64,000 bases of DNA, taken from positions 317,624 to 381,623 of the forward strand of contig NZ_LT629967.1 of the NCBI RefSeq assembly GCF_900104665.1, given 5' to 3'. The translations under genes and the position numbers were made by a program. This document shows positions 19,912 through 28,998 of this stretch, piece by piece. The notes beneath the pieces were generated by a model. It did not search any database and had not been told where the DNA came from. It saw nothing but the letters and a program-made list of their open reading frames with translations. Numbering within the stretch: the stretch's first letter is position 1; every line of letters begins with the position of its first letter. Origin of the DNA: Traorella massiliensis (lineage in GTDB: Bacteria; Bacillota_I; Bacilli_A; Erysipelotrichales; Erysipelotrichaceae).

Positions 19912-20238
19912 ATGAGAAAAAATTATCGAATCAGAAAAAGTCAGGAATTTTCTGAAATTATAAAAAATAAACATTTTTATTCTTCTTCGGTAATGACGAT
20001 TTATGTGAGAGAAAAAAAAGAAGATGTCTGCCGTATCGGAATATCCGTTAAAAAGAAGATTGGAAATGCTGTTGTTAGAAATAAAGTGAAGCGTCAAGTA
20101 AGAATGATGGTACAGGAACTCTATACTTTTGATGAAAATTTTGATACAATTATTTTAATTCGTGATAAATTTATAGAAGAAAGTTATGAATCGAATAAAA
20201 AAGTATTGGAAATGCTCTTAAAAAAAGTTAAAATATAA
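19912..20238 (+). CDS. rnpA: Ribonuclease P protein component
   Basis: RnpA (108 residues) is the protein cofactor of RNase P, which matures tRNA 5' ends. It begins MRKNYRIRKSQEFSEIIKN and carries the central RNR-type motif IGNAVVRNKVKRQVR (about residues 49-63). AGGAGATAA precedes the ATG. It is followed within 30 bases by yidC. Confidence 0.96.
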   Translation: MRKNYRIRKSQEFSEIIKNKHFYSSSVMTIYVREKKEDVCRIGISVKKKIGNAVVRNKVKRQVRMMVQELYTFDENFDTIILIRDKFIEESYESNKKVLEMLLKKVKI

Positions 20239-20264
20239 GGGCGATGTTACACGAGGAGAAGAAA

Positions 20265-21149
20265 ATGAAAAACCTATTTAAAAACAAAAAGAAATTACTG
20301 CTGTTAAGTGTATTTTTATTAATTTTTGTAGCAGGCTGTGCAAATTATGTAGATCCTGAAACAAATAGAGTCAGAGAAGAATTTATTATTTATGCAAATA
20401 CTTCTTTTTCAGAAGTATTTAATGAAGGATGGTTTGCTGGAATCTTTGTATGGCCATTAGCTCAGATCATCAACTTCTTTGGAAATTTGACAGATGCTGG
20501 TATTGGTATCTTAATTACGACAATTTTATTTAATATCGTAATTGCGATATTGTCGATCAAAAGTCAGGTACAGAATCAGCGTATGCAGATGATGCAGCCG
20601 GAAGTCCAGAAAATTCAAAGAAAATATGAAGGTAAGACAGATGATGCTTCGAGAATGAGAATGGCTCAGGAGACACAAGCCTTGTATGCAAAATATCAGG
20701 TAAATCCTTTCTCATCTATTCTTATTCTTATTATTCAGATGCCAGTATTGATGGCATTCTATTATGCTGTTCAAAGAGCGGCTGTTGTCGTAAACGGAAC
20801 ATTCCTAGGTATTGATTTGACACGTACACCAAGTGAAGGATTGAGCGAGATGCAGTGGCCTTATCTGTTGATCTTTGGTGTTATGATCCTGCTTCAATTT
20901 TTGAGTATGAAAGTTCCAGCATGGTTAGCTAAGCAGAGAAAGAAAAAATCAGGTATCAAAGAAAAAAATTACGCACAGCCTAAAAAGAGCGGTCCGGATC
21001 AGATGACGATGATGACGATCTTCTCAACAGCAATGATTGCTTTCATCGGATTTACATGGCCGGTAGCGATGTCTTATTATTGGGCTGTTTCATCGCTGGT
21101 TCGTATTATCCAGAATATTATTATCGACAAGGTATTCTTGAAGGATTAG
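20265..21149 (+). CDS. yidC: Membrane protein insertase YidC/SpoIIIJ
   Basis: This 294-residue lipoprotein inserts membrane proteins with or without SecYEG. The start is the ATG at 20265 after GAGGAGAAG; the upstream ATG at 20244 lacks a ribosome site and would spoil the signal peptide. A signal peptide ends in the lipobox VAGC. The 60KD-IMP core follows with several membrane spans and a positively charged cytoplasmic loop (KSQVQNQRMQMMQPEVQKIQ). The Gram-positive short form lacks the periplasmic domain. It pairs with jag. Confidence 0.96.
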   Translation: MKNLFKNKKKLLLLSVFLLIFVAGCANYVDPETNRVREEFIIYANTSFSEVFNEGWFAGIFVWPLAQIINFFGNLTDAGIGILITTILFNIVIAILSIKSQVQNQRMQMMQPEVQKIQRKYEGKTDDASRMRMAQETQALYAKYQVNPFSSILILIIQMPVLMAFYYAVQRAAVVVNGTFLGIDLTRTPSEGLSEMQWPYLLIFGVMILLQFLSMKVPAWLAKQRKKKSGIKEKNYAQPKKSGPDQMTMMTIFSTAMIAFIGFTWPVAMSYYWAVSSLVRIIQNIIIDKVFLKD

Positions 21150-21160
21150 GGTGAAAGTCT

Positions 21161-21775
21161 ATGGAAAGATATGAAGGAAAAAATTTAGATGAAGCTTTAG
21201 AAAATGCTGCTCGATCAAAAGGATGCAGCAAAGAAGATCTGACATATAACGTACTTTCTGAAAAACAAGGTCTGTTTGGATTTGGAAGCAAAGTTGAAAT
21301 AGAAGCTTATTTTGATGGAGATATTGAAAAATTCATTATAAAATATCTAAGTACTTATTTCGATGGAATTGAAATGCAAGTAGATGTGAAATGTAAAAAA
21401 GAAGATTATTTTTTTAAGGTAGAGCTTGATGCAGAAAACAATGCTATTCTGATTGGTAAGAAAGGTCAGACACTGCAGGATATCAATAATGTAGTGAAAG
21501 CAGCAGCTTCCAGTGCCTTTAAAAAGAGAGTGATCGTTGTTAGTGATATCAATGGTTATAAAGAAGAAAAATATCACAAGGAATGTTCTATGGCGTTGAG
21601 AGTTGCGAAAACAGTGCAAAAAACAAAAATTAATGCTTCTTTGGATCCAATGCCTAATGATGAAAGAAAAGCAATTCATTCATATTTAATAAATATGCCA
21701 AGAATTCGCACTGTAAGCGAAGGTGATGGAAAAGAAAGACATATTGTTATTGTTTATGATGAAAATAAACACTAG
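21161..21775 (+). CDS. jag: RNA-binding protein Jag/KhpB
   Basis: The 204-residue protein has three parts in order: a Jag-N domain (MERYEGKNLDEALENAARSKG...GLFGFGSK, residues 1-50), a KH domain with GKKGQTLQDINNV (about 108-120) and a C-terminal R3H domain with RKAIHSYLINMPRIRTVSEG. It binds RNA and in other Firmicutes acts in cell elongation and division. It lies 12 bases after yidC, the conserved arrangement. Confidence 0.95.
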   Translation: MERYEGKNLDEALENAARSKGCSKEDLTYNVLSEKQGLFGFGSKVEIEAYFDGDIEKFIIKYLSTYFDGIEMQVDVKCKKEDYFFKVELDAENNAILIGKKGQTLQDINNVVKAAASSAFKKRVIVVSDINGYKEEKYHKECSMALRVAKTVQKTKINASLDPMPNDERKAIHSYLINMPRIRTVSEGDGKERHIVIVYDENKH

Positions 21776-21796
21776 AAGCTGATAAGCTTCTTTTTT
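21774..21796 (+). terminator. Terminator after jag
   Basis: AGAAGCT (21774-21780) pairs with AGCTTCT (21785-21791) over a four-base loop, followed by a T-run. The stem overlaps the jag stop codon. Confidence 0.85.
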
Positions 21797-21873
21797 AAAA
21801 AAAACATCGTATATGTAAACGAGTCATTAAAGTGTATTAGCTTTAGGTGTTTGCGACATAAACGATGTTTTTT
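21797..21873 (-). terminator. Long hairpin between jag and the pseudouridine synthase
   Basis: AAAACATCGT near 21801 pairs with ACGATGTTTT near 21862. The interior also pairs partly (TATGT/ACATA and AAAC/GTTT). It would terminate the leftward pseudouridine synthase transcript. The loop is unusually long for a plain terminator. Confidence 0.55.
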
Positions 21874-22570
21874 ATTTTTTTATTAAAGAATTAATTTCTT
21901 TTTCAGTTAATAAGCGATATTCTCCTTCTTTTACATCAAGATTTAAATTCATGAAACGAATGCGTTTTAATGAGCGTACATGGTAATTACAAGCAGTACA
22001 CATTCTTCTGATTTGACGATTATAGCCTTGTGTCAGAATGATAGAAAATTTTCTTTGATTGATTTGAGTAAGTTTACAGGGCAGTGTTGTAACATAACAG
22101 TTGTGAACAGGATTATATATTTTGATACCATTTGACATTTTTTTAAGAAAATCTGGTGTGATTTTATGATCTACCTCAACAACATATTCTTTTTCATGTC
22201 CATTTTCTACTCTAAGACAATCATTAACTAAATCTCCATTATTTGTTAATAGAATCAAGCCACTGCTATCTTTATCTAAACGACCGATAGGAAAGATTCT
22301 TTCAGGATAATGAAGTGCATCAATGATATTCCCTTTAATATGTCTTTCAGTCGTACAGGTAATACCAATAGGTTTATTGTAAAGCAATACGATTGTTTCT
22401 TTTTTAGGCTGGATCAGCTGATCATTGATCTTAACGATATCGTTTTCTTCAACAATGCTCTGAAGAACAGCTATTTTACCATTGATCGTAACACTTCCTG
22501 ATAGTATATATTCTTCTGCTTTTCTTCGTGAACAGAAACCACTGGAGGCGATATATTTATTGATTCGCAT
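21872..22570 (-). CDS. rluF: rRNA pseudouridine synthase, RluF/RsuA type
   Basis: The 232-residue enzyme isomerises a uridine in rRNA. An N-terminal S4 domain (RINKYIASSGFCSRRKAEEYI) is followed by the RsuA/RluB-E/F catalytic domain with the Asp in GRLDKDSSGLILLTNNG (about residue 100). QGYNRQIRRMC near residue 180 is the second conserved block. Its features favour RluF (23S rRNA helix 74-75 region), but RluB or RsuA cannot be excluded. It overlaps the end of nadE by 14 bases, so the two are cotranscribed. Confidence 0.85.
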   Translation of the reverse strand: MRINKYIASSGFCSRRKAEEYILSGSVTINGKIAVLQSIVEENDIVKINDQLIQPKKETIVLLYNKPIGITCTTERHIKGNIIDALHYPERIFPIGRLDKDSSGLILLTNNGDLVNDCLRVENGHEKEYVVEVDHKITPDFLKKMSNGIKIYNPVHNCYVTTLPCKLTQINQRKFSIILTQGYNRQIRRMCTACNYHVRSLKRIRFMNLNLDVKEGEYRLLTEKEINSLIKK

Positions 22571-24410
22571 GAGCTAAAATTGCTTCCTTTAAAGCTAAAT
22601 AAGTATTTGATTTTTCATAGCTGACTTGATTTTCTCTAAAATCACTGCCAAAGCAGCCTCTTGAAACCATGACGATTGGTGGTGTCTGTAATCGTTTGAA
22701 AACACCTAACTGGAATTTCTGAAGAACCCATTCTAAATCTTCAATAAATTTCTGAGGATCGTCTAATCCATAATAACGTATCCATTTACCTAATTCAGTT
22801 TCATAGATAGATTTATCTAAATACTGCTGCATCAGCTTTTCAATACCGTATCCAGGATATTCTGTTAAGATTTGAATGATTTGATCATGATAGAACCATT
22901 TCATTGGATCTAACTGATTATTTTTAAGTTCTGCACTTGGTGGTGTCTCCCATTTGATATGATCATTTTCAACTTCCGGTAATAAATTATATGGAATGAC
23001 TTCTTTATCTAAAGATTCATTGATACTGCGGGCAATCTCAAAGAGTTCTACTTTAGTAACATCCTGTAAAGGAGCTAAACAGCCAATTGTATCACCATAA
23101 AGAGTTGCATATCCTAAAGCACCTTCTATTTTATTACCATTATTGATAACAACACCATTTTCAATTTGGGAAATAGCACTAAGTATTGAACCCCGAATTC
23201 TTGCCTGAATATTTTCAATGGCAAATTCACTGATTTCTTTTTGAGTATATTGTTTTAAACATTCTATCTGTTCTTCTACTAATTTTTGGATGATACCATC
23301 TCGACATTCAATTCCTAAAGCATGAGCCAGTTTATGAGCATTATCAATGGTAGCTGAAGAATTATAACGAGTAGCCATATTTAAGCCAATGACACGTTCT
23401 TTTCCAAGGCTTAAGGTCAATAAAGCAGCATTTACACTACTGTCTAAGCCTCCGGAAAGACCAATGATCCATTTAAATCTTGATTGAAATACTTGCTGGT
23501 CAAACTCACGAATGGCAGTAATCAAAGCTTTTGTTAGTTTATTTTGACATTTATCCGCTAAATAAGTTTCATTAAGTTCAATAATCTTACATTCTTCAAG
23601 GAAAGAATCATTACAACTGGCAATGCGTTCACCCTTTTCATTATAGATACTGCTGTCACCATCAAAGACACAGACTGTTTTTGAATTATTCTGCATACCA
23701 ACAGCATTTACATAAACAAAAGGTACAAAGTCATGTTGAGCATAACGAAGGATCTGTTTCTCTCTTCCTTTTTCTTTATTTCTTGTCCAAGGAGAAGAAG
23801 AGATATTTACGATAAAATCAACATTTTGATTTAAATATTGGCTAGTAGGATCAAATTGATAATCCTGACTCCATAAATCTTCACATATTTCAAGACCAAT
23901 ACGATAAGTATGATCATCCTTTTCAAATAAGAAAGGTGATGTGAAATCAACATCATCTAATTTCATTCTTTTAGAAAGTTCTAAAGCTGATAAAAAATAA
24001 CGACTATCATCAAAAATACGATAATCTGGATTTAAACATTTGATGTAACGACCATCAAACAAATCATTTTCTTTTTTGACCCAATTGTTATTATAGGCAA
24101 AATAAGCAGTGTTACAACGTACATGGCGGCCATCACGACCTAAAATATCTTTAAAAGTAGATACATTTCCCCAAATAATGCCAATTCCCTCACTCGCTTT
24201 TTTCAAAACTTCATTATAAGAAAGTGCTGTTTCCACAAAATTTTGATCCATCCATTTATCCGCTAAAAGATAACCAGTCACACACAGTTCAGGAAATACG
24301 ATCAAATCTGCTTTTTCTTTTTTTGCTTTTCCAATCATGTCTAACATCTTATTGACATTTAAAGACATTTGCCCGGCAAGTACATTCATTTGTCCTAATA
24401 CAATTTTCAT
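22557..24410 (-). CDS. nadE: Glutamine-dependent NAD+ synthetase
   Basis: The 617-residue two-domain enzyme makes NAD+ from nicotinate adenine dinucleotide using glutamine. The N-terminal nitrilase-like domain (1-270) releases ammonia and has VFPELCVTGY (catalytic Glu) and LEICEDLW with the nucleophilic Cys. The C-terminal synthetase has the ATP loop GLSGGLDSSVNAAL (about residue 330). It is the long, ammonia-channelling form. RluF overlaps its end. Confidence 0.95.
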   Translation of the reverse strand: MKIVLGQMNVLAGQMSLNVNKMLDMIGKAKKEKADLIVFPELCVTGYLLADKWMDQNFVETALSYNEVLKKASEGIGIIWGNVSTFKDILGRDGRHVRCNTAYFAYNNNWVKKENDLFDGRYIKCLNPDYRIFDDSRYFLSALELSKRMKLDDVDFTSPFLFEKDDHTYRIGLEICEDLWSQDYQFDPTSQYLNQNVDFIVNISSSPWTRNKEKGREKQILRYAQHDFVPFVYVNAVGMQNNSKTVCVFDGDSSIYNEKGERIASCNDSFLEECKIIELNETYLADKCQNKLTKALITAIREFDQQVFQSRFKWIIGLSGGLDSSVNAALLTLSLGKERVIGLNMATRYNSSATIDNAHKLAHALGIECRDGIIQKLVEEQIECLKQYTQKEISEFAIENIQARIRGSILSAISQIENGVVINNGNKIEGALGYATLYGDTIGCLAPLQDVTKVELFEIARSINESLDKEVIPYNLLPEVENDHIKWETPPSAELKNNQLDPMKWFYHDQIIQILTEYPGYGIEKLMQQYLDKSIYETELGKWIRYYGLDDPQKFIEDLEWVLQKFQLGVFKRLQTPPIVMVSRGCFGSDFRENQVSYEKSNTYLALKEAILAHANQ

Positions 24411-24473
24411 TAACCATCACCATTATTTATTCTACCATAATTTAGAAAGAAAAGACATTTATTCAAATAAAAC

Positions 24474-24500
24474 AAAAAAACAGCTTCAACTGTTTTTTTA
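24474..24500 (-). terminator. Terminator of the nitroreductase gene
   Basis: AAAACAG and CTGTTTT pair over TTGAAG, with A/T runs on both sides, so it may act in both directions. It overlaps the nitroreductase stop codon. Confidence 0.75.
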
Positions 24501-25100
24501 ACTATTATTTGAATACACGATGACACGGTCATCCGCATCCATCTTTTCTTTAGGTTCAGGAATGCTTCCAATACCGCCAAAGACCATCTGTGCCGTTAAG
24601 CGATAGTATTCAGGTATCTCCCATTGTCTTTTGACTTCATCATCAATCAAAGGATTATAATGTTGTAAAGAAGCACCCATCTTTAATTCTGCTAATGCAT
24701 TCCAAATATTTCCTTGAAGAAGTCCCATGCTGTGATCTGCAAACATATCAAATTGATTCTGATAAAGTGGAAAATCTTTTTTTAATTGATCAATCACATG
24801 ACGATCATCAAAGAAAAGAATGGTTCCTTTTGCTTTAGAAAACATATCCATCTTTGCCTGTGTTGAAGCAAATTTACTTTCTTCTACTTGTTTTTTTAAG
24901 GTATTTGTAACGATTTCCCATAATTTCTTATGATCTTCATTCATTAAAATAACAAGATGGGATGATTGCATATTGAAGGCAGTAGGTGATTCTACCGTTA
25001 CATGTTTGATCGTATTTACGACAACCTTTTCACTCACTGGAAGCTGATCGTTTAGATCATAGATGCTTCTTCTATTTTTAATAATATCTATATAACTCAT
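24498..25100 (-). CDS. Nitroreductase-family FMN oxidoreductase
   Basis: The 200-residue protein matches the nitroreductase fold, FMN-dependent NAD(P)H oxidoreductases that act as dimers. The N-terminal flavin motif KNRRSIYDL is at residues 8-16. A substrate-side segment is ESPTAFNMQSSHLVIL, and GASLQHYNPLIDDEV (about 140-155) is typical of the small Firmicute subgroup induced by oxidative or nitro stress. The natural substrate is unknown. It is a single gene ended by a terminator. Confidence 0.88.
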   Translation of the reverse strand: MSYIDIIKNRRSIYDLNDQLPVSEKVVVNTIKHVTVESPTAFNMQSSHLVILMNEDHKKLWEIVTNTLKKQVEESKFASTQAKMDMFSKAKGTILFFDDRHVIDQLKKDFPLYQNQFDMFADHSMGLLQGNIWNALAELKMGASLQHYNPLIDDEVKRQWEIPEYYRLTAQMVFGGIGSIPEPKEKMDADDRVIVYSNNS

Positions 25101-25196
25101 AATATCCTCGTTTCTATATCTTTACTATACGCCTTATCCTTTTAAAAACAAATCATATGCTCACAAAATATGGTATAATAGCGAAAAGGAGAATTT

Positions 25197-25976
25197 ATGA
25201 TACCTACATCTTCACTTGTAACATTAGGATTTACGGCATTATTTTGTTCACTATTGCCTTTTATTTCAGCATTCATATGGACACGTAAAAAAGAAAAATC
25301 AATGAAACCATTTTTCATAGGTGCAGCATTTTATATATTCTTTGTATTGATTATAGAAAGTGTCCTCAATGAACTTATTTTTCAAAATGAATTTTTATTC
25401 AACAATACACTTTTTTATATTGTTTATAGTTGTCTGGCAGCTGCCTTTATTGAAGAAGGAAGCCGCTATATAGCATTCAAATATGTTTTAAAAGATGAAC
25501 AAAAAGAAGATTCGCTAACTTATGGTCTTGGTCATGGCGGCATTGAAATGATCCTGATCATAGGTATTTCATTATTTAGTTCATTGATGTTTGGGATGAT
25601 CTTTAATTCTACAGGAATGGAAACGATGTTAAGTGGCAGCAATGAAACACAGCAAATAGCCATCACAGAGATGATAACAGCCTTACAGAATTATGGAATA
25701 CAGGAAAGTCTGATATGTATCATAGAAAGAACCAGTGTTCTTATTTTCCATCTTTCATGTTCAATATTTGTTTATATGGCTGTTTATAAAAAAGAAAAGT
25801 GTTATTTTATCTATGCCCTTATTTTCCATTTTATTATGAATCTTCCTTCTCTATTGAATCAAAGAGGATTGATATCAAACATATGGATTGCGGAAGGACT
25901 TATTGTATTGATTGCATTAAGCTCAGCTGTTTTAGGATATAAATCCTATAGAAAGAATTTAGAAAATAATGAATGA
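25197..25976 (+). CDS. YhfC-family membrane protein (putative intramembrane metalloprotease)
   Basis: The 259-residue protein is predicted to have about seven membrane spans. Conserved blocks facing each other in the membrane are FIEEGSRYIAFKY (about 82-94), YGLGHGGIEM (about 106-115) and FHFIMNLPS near residue 204. This Glu-Glu / His / His-Asn pattern is that of the YhfC family, distant relatives of CPBP-type intramembrane proteases. Proteolytic activity is inferred. An extended -10 (TGGTATAAT) lies just upstream. Confidence 0.82.
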   Translation: MIPTSSLVTLGFTALFCSLLPFISAFIWTRKKEKSMKPFFIGAAFYIFFVLIIESVLNELIFQNEFLFNNTLFYIVYSCLAAAFIEEGSRYIAFKYVLKDEQKEDSLTYGLGHGGIEMILIIGISLFSSLMFGMIFNSTGMETMLSGSNETQQIAITEMITALQNYGIQESLICIIERTSVLIFHLSCSIFVYMAVYKKEKCYFIYALIFHFIMNLPSLLNQRGLISNIWIAEGLIVLIALSSAVLGYKSYRKNLENNE

Positions 25977-26068
25977 AAAAGCTTTGTGAAAGCAAAGTTT
26001 TTTTCATTATATGGGAAATTTGGTGATTTAGTGCATATATAATAGTAGGAGAGAATAAATAATCATAA

Positions 26069-26105
26069 TGTACAAAATTGATACCAAATGATATAATAGT
26101 ATCAA
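26069..26105 (+). promoter_or_regulatory. AbiE promoter with inverted-repeat operator
   Basis: TTGATAC (26078-26084) and GTATCAA (26099-26105) form a perfect inverted repeat around the -10 box TATAAT (26092-26097). A weak -35 TGTACA (26069-26074) is 17 bases upstream. AbiEi antitoxins repress their own operon through inverted repeats, so this is the likely autoregulatory operator. Confidence 0.7.
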
Positions 26106-26130
26106 ACTTATACATAATAGAGGTGATCAT

Positions 26131-26727
26131 ATGAATGATTTAGAAAAATTAAAGTCAATTGTTAGAGATAATGGATATTTATATACAAAAGATGTAACGA
26201 ATGCGGGTATTCGCAGAGAAAATTTAAAAAAATATCTTAATGAAGGAGTTATCGTTAAAGAAAGTAGAGGAATATATTCTTTCGCAGATGAGTGGAATGA
26301 TGAATTTGTATTGTTACAAGAGAGGTGTAAGAAAGGTATATTTTCATATGGAACGGCGTTATATTTTCATGGATTATCAGATCGTTTTCCGGATAAAATC
26401 TCTATGACCATTCCTAAAGACTATAATGTATTTTATCTGAAAGAGAAATTGAATAATGTTGAATTTCATAGAGTGAAGTCTTCTTTGTGGAATTTAGGAA
26501 TTATTGAAATGATATCACCACAAGGAGGGAATATATTAGTCTATGACATAGAAAGATGTATCTGTGATATTATAAAAAATAAAAAGAAGACAGATCCACA
26601 AATATTTATACAAGGTATTAAAGAATATTTTTCTTTAAAGAATCATAATTACTCTAAGTTAATCGAATATGCAAAACAGTTTCATATTGAAGAAGATATA
26701 TACATGTATATGGAGGTGCTAACGTGA
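26131..26727 (+). CDS. abiEi: AbiEi-type antitoxin
   Basis: The 198-residue protein looks like the type IV antitoxin AbiEi. An N-terminal winged helix (LKSIVRDNGYLYTKDVTNAGIRRE) binds the operator. The family stretch GIYSFADEWNDEF leads into SYGTALYFHGLSDR and MTIPKDYN, then IYDIERC-like VYDIERCICDII. AbiEi blocks the toxin's action without needing tight complex formation and represses the operon. The stop codon overlaps the GTG start of the toxin, and AGAGGTGATC precedes its own ATG. Confidence 0.9.
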   Translation: MNDLEKLKSIVRDNGYLYTKDVTNAGIRRENLKKYLNEGVIVKESRGIYSFADEWNDEFVLLQERCKKGIFSYGTALYFHGLSDRFPDKISMTIPKDYNVFYLKEKLNNVEFHRVKSSLWNLGIIEMISPQGGNILVYDIERCICDIIKNKKKTDPQIFIQGIKEYFSLKNHNYSKLIEYAKQFHIEEDIYMYMEVLT

Positions 26728-27560
26728 AAACACCAGAGCAATTGAAAGGTACTATTCGAAATTTAGCTAAAGAAAAAGGAATACATGCACAAGAAATCCT
26801 ACAAATTTATATGTTTGAAAAAATTATAGAACGCCTTTCTGTTTCACCTTATAAGAATAACTTTATTTTAAAAGGGGGTCTTTTGATTTCGGCTATTCTT
26901 GGAATAGAAGAGCGTACAACGATGGATATGGATACGACAATAAAAGGGTTGTCGATGGAAAAAGAAAATATAAAAAATATCATTATTGAAATTCTAAATC
27001 AAAAAGTGGGTGATGAAATAGAGTTTCAACTTTTAGATTTATTGCCTATTCGAGAAGAAGATGAATATGAAAACTATCGAGCATCTATTCAAGCTAGTTA
27101 TGGGAAAATGAAAATTCCAATGAAAATTGATATTACAACAGGAGATGTAATTACACCGAAAGAAATTCAATTTTTATATCCATTAATGTTTGAGGATTGC
27201 TCTATAAAAATTAAAGCTTATACACAGGAAACGATAATGGCAGAAAAGTTTGAAACAATTATGCGTAGAAATGTAGGAAATACGAGAGCAAGAGATTTTT
27301 ATGACTTACATCTGCTTTATCGGTTGTATCATAAAAATGCAAATTGGAACCTTTTAAAAGAAGCCATAACTGCAACTGCAAAAAGTAGAGGATCAATATC
27401 AATTTTAGAAAACACCGACCAAATTTTAAAAACGATAAAAGAATCTGATTATCTAAAAGATTTATGGAGAAGATATCAATCACAGAATTTATATGCACAA
27501 AATATTACATATTCAGATATTATGGAAACAATGAAGCTTTTTATAAAAAAAGCAATATAA
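26724..27560 (+). CDS. abiEii: AbiEii-type nucleotidyltransferase toxin
   Basis: The 278-residue protein is an AbiEii/MenT-like nucleotidyltransferase. The key motif is FILKGGLLISAI followed by RTTMDMDTTI, giving the GG...DxD metal and nucleotide site (about residues 50-75). KIKAYTQETIMAEKFETIM and ARDFYDLHLLY are the later conserved blocks. Toxins of this kind modify tRNA acceptor ends or otherwise stop growth, and the pair is a known phage-abortive system. It starts at GTG, overlapping the antitoxin by four bases. Confidence 0.9.
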   Translation: MKTPEQLKGTIRNLAKEKGIHAQEILQIYMFEKIIERLSVSPYKNNFILKGGLLISAILGIEERTTMDMDTTIKGLSMEKENIKNIIIEILNQKVGDEIEFQLLDLLPIREEDEYENYRASIQASYGKMKIPMKIDITTGDVITPKEIQFLYPLMFEDCSIKIKAYTQETIMAEKFETIMRRNVGNTRARDFYDLHLLYRLYHKNANWNLLKEAITATAKSRGSISILENTDQILKTIKESDYLKDLWRRYQSQNLYAQNITYSDIMETMKLFIKKAI

Positions 27561-27571
27561 TGAGTAATTTA

Positions 27572-27616
27572 CAAAAAAGAAGTGAATGAATAAATCATAA
27601 TCTATTCATTCACTTC
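27572..27616 (-). terminator. Terminator of the asd-lysC-hom operon
   Basis: A perfect 14-bp inverted repeat (27579-27592 and 27603-27616) has a ten-base loop and, on the minus strand, a T-run after it. It overlaps the last codons of the Nudix gene and separates the converging abiE and threonine operons. Confidence 0.8.
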
Positions 27617-27994
27617 CCTGTTGATATGATTTAAAATCTCAAGATCAGCTTTTTGAAATTTATAATCATAAAGATCACAAGCATTTACAAGCTTCATCTC
27701 ATCATGCACCTGTAATAAAGGTGTCCCTTTTTTTATTTGACATAAAAAAGCATGTACATGAAGAATAAAATTTTCTCTTTGATCATCAATACTACAAAGA
27801 TATTGAATCACTTCTACATCAACATCTAATTTTTCTTTTAATTCACGTATAAGAGCTTCTTCTCTGCTTTCATTTTGTTCAACTTTGCCACCTGGAAATT
27901 CCCAGAAACCAGGATCAGCTCCCTTGCTTCGTCGAGCTATCAAAAATTTATCATCAATTTGAATAGCACCACATACAACATCCATTTCTTTCAT
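27602..27994 (-). CDS. Nudix hydrolase, MutT-like, with an altered Nudix box
   Basis: The 130-residue protein resembles 8-oxo-dGTP diphosphatases. It starts MKEMDVVCGAIQIDDKFLIARR, and the Nudix box GGKVEQNESREEALIRELKEKLD is at about residues 37-59. The consensus REUXEEXGU reads RELKEKLDV, so the second metal-binding Glu is Lys and the Gly is Asp. Other box residues are intact. Either metal binding is shifted or the enzyme has a different or lost activity. It overlaps asd by four bases, so it is the last gene of the hom-lysC-asd operon. Confidence 0.85.
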   Translation of the reverse strand: MKEMDVVCGAIQIDDKFLIARRSKGADPGFWEFPGGKVEQNESREEALIRELKEKLDVDVEVIQYLCSIDDQRENFILHVHAFLCQIKKGTPLLQVHDEMKLVNACDLYDYKFQKADLEILNHINREVNE

Positions 27995-28998
27995 TTATAA
28001 GACCCCAATTCAATACATTTCTCACAAATTTGAATCGCATTTACAGCAGCTCCTTTACGTATCTGATCACCACAGCACCATAAAGTAATTCCTTTAGAAG
28101 AAGTAAGATCTTTGCGAATACGACCAACATAAACAAGATCCTGGTTTGAAGTATCAAGAGGCATTGGATATAGAGGTTCATCGATAAGACGACATCCTTT
28201 TGCTGATTCAATCGCCTCCTTGGCTTGTTGTAAAGAGATTTCTTTTTCAAAATGTAACGTCATGGATAAAGAATGACTTCTTAAGACAGGTACACGTACA
28301 CAGGTACAATTTACTTTTAATTGAGGTGCATGAAGGATCCTTCGGCTTTCATTCTGCATTTTCATCTCTTCGCTAGTATATCCTTCTTCATTAAAATCAC
28401 CAATTTGAGGAATCAGATTTGATACGATCTGATAAGGAAAAACGTCAACGTTTATTTCCTTATTTTGTGCTAGATCAGATAATTGCTTTTCATATTCACG
28501 CATTCCTTTGATTCCAGCGCCACTTACAGCCTGATAAGTTGAAACGATCATAGATTGGATCACTGAAAGCTGATGAAGAGCATAAACCGCCATACAGCCA
28601 ATAATGGTAGAACAATTCGGATTCGCAATGATCCCTTGATGTTGTAAGACATCTTTGCCATTGACTTCAGGAACGACTAAGGGAACATTTTCATCAAGTC
28701 GAAAAGCACTTGAATTATCAATAAATAAGGCATGAGCTTTTTTAATAAAAGGAGCATATTTTTTTGATAGATCATTTTCTACGGCACCTAAAACGATATC
28801 ACAGCCATCAAAGCTATGTTCATCTGTTTTTTGAATGGTAAGCTTCTTTCCTTTAAATAAGATTTTTCGACCAGCACTTTTTTCACTAGCCAATAGAACT
28901 AATTTTTTTATTGGAAAATTTCTTTCTTCCAAAGTTGAAATCATAGCTTCTCCTACAGCACCACTGGCACCTAAGATTGCGACAGTATAAGTTTTCAT
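27991..28998 (-). CDS. asd: Aspartate-semialdehyde dehydrogenase
   Basis: Asd (335 residues) reduces aspartyl phosphate to the semialdehyde with NADPH. The N-terminal ILGASGAVGEAM binds NADPH. The active-site Cys is in IANPNCSTIIG (about residue 128), and the later catalytic His region reads VPVLRSHSLSM. It overlaps lysC by four bases and the Nudix gene by four, giving a tight hom-lysC-asd order for Asp to homoserine. Confidence 0.96.
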   Translation of the reverse strand: MKTYTVAILGASGAVGEAMISTLEERNFPIKKLVLLASEKSAGRKILFKGKKLTIQKTDEHSFDGCDIVLGAVENDLSKKYAPFIKKAHALFIDNSSAFRLDENVPLVVPEVNGKDVLQHQGIIANPNCSTIIGCMAVYALHQLSVIQSMIVSTYQAVSGAGIKGMREYEKQLSDLAQNKEINVDVFPYQIVSNLIPQIGDFNEEGYTSEEMKMQNESRRILHAPQLKVNCTCVRVPVLRSHSLSMTLHFEKEISLQQAKEAIESAKGCRLIDEPLYPMPLDTSNQDLVYVGRIRKDLTSSKGITLWCCGDQIRKGAAVNAIQICEKCIELGSYK

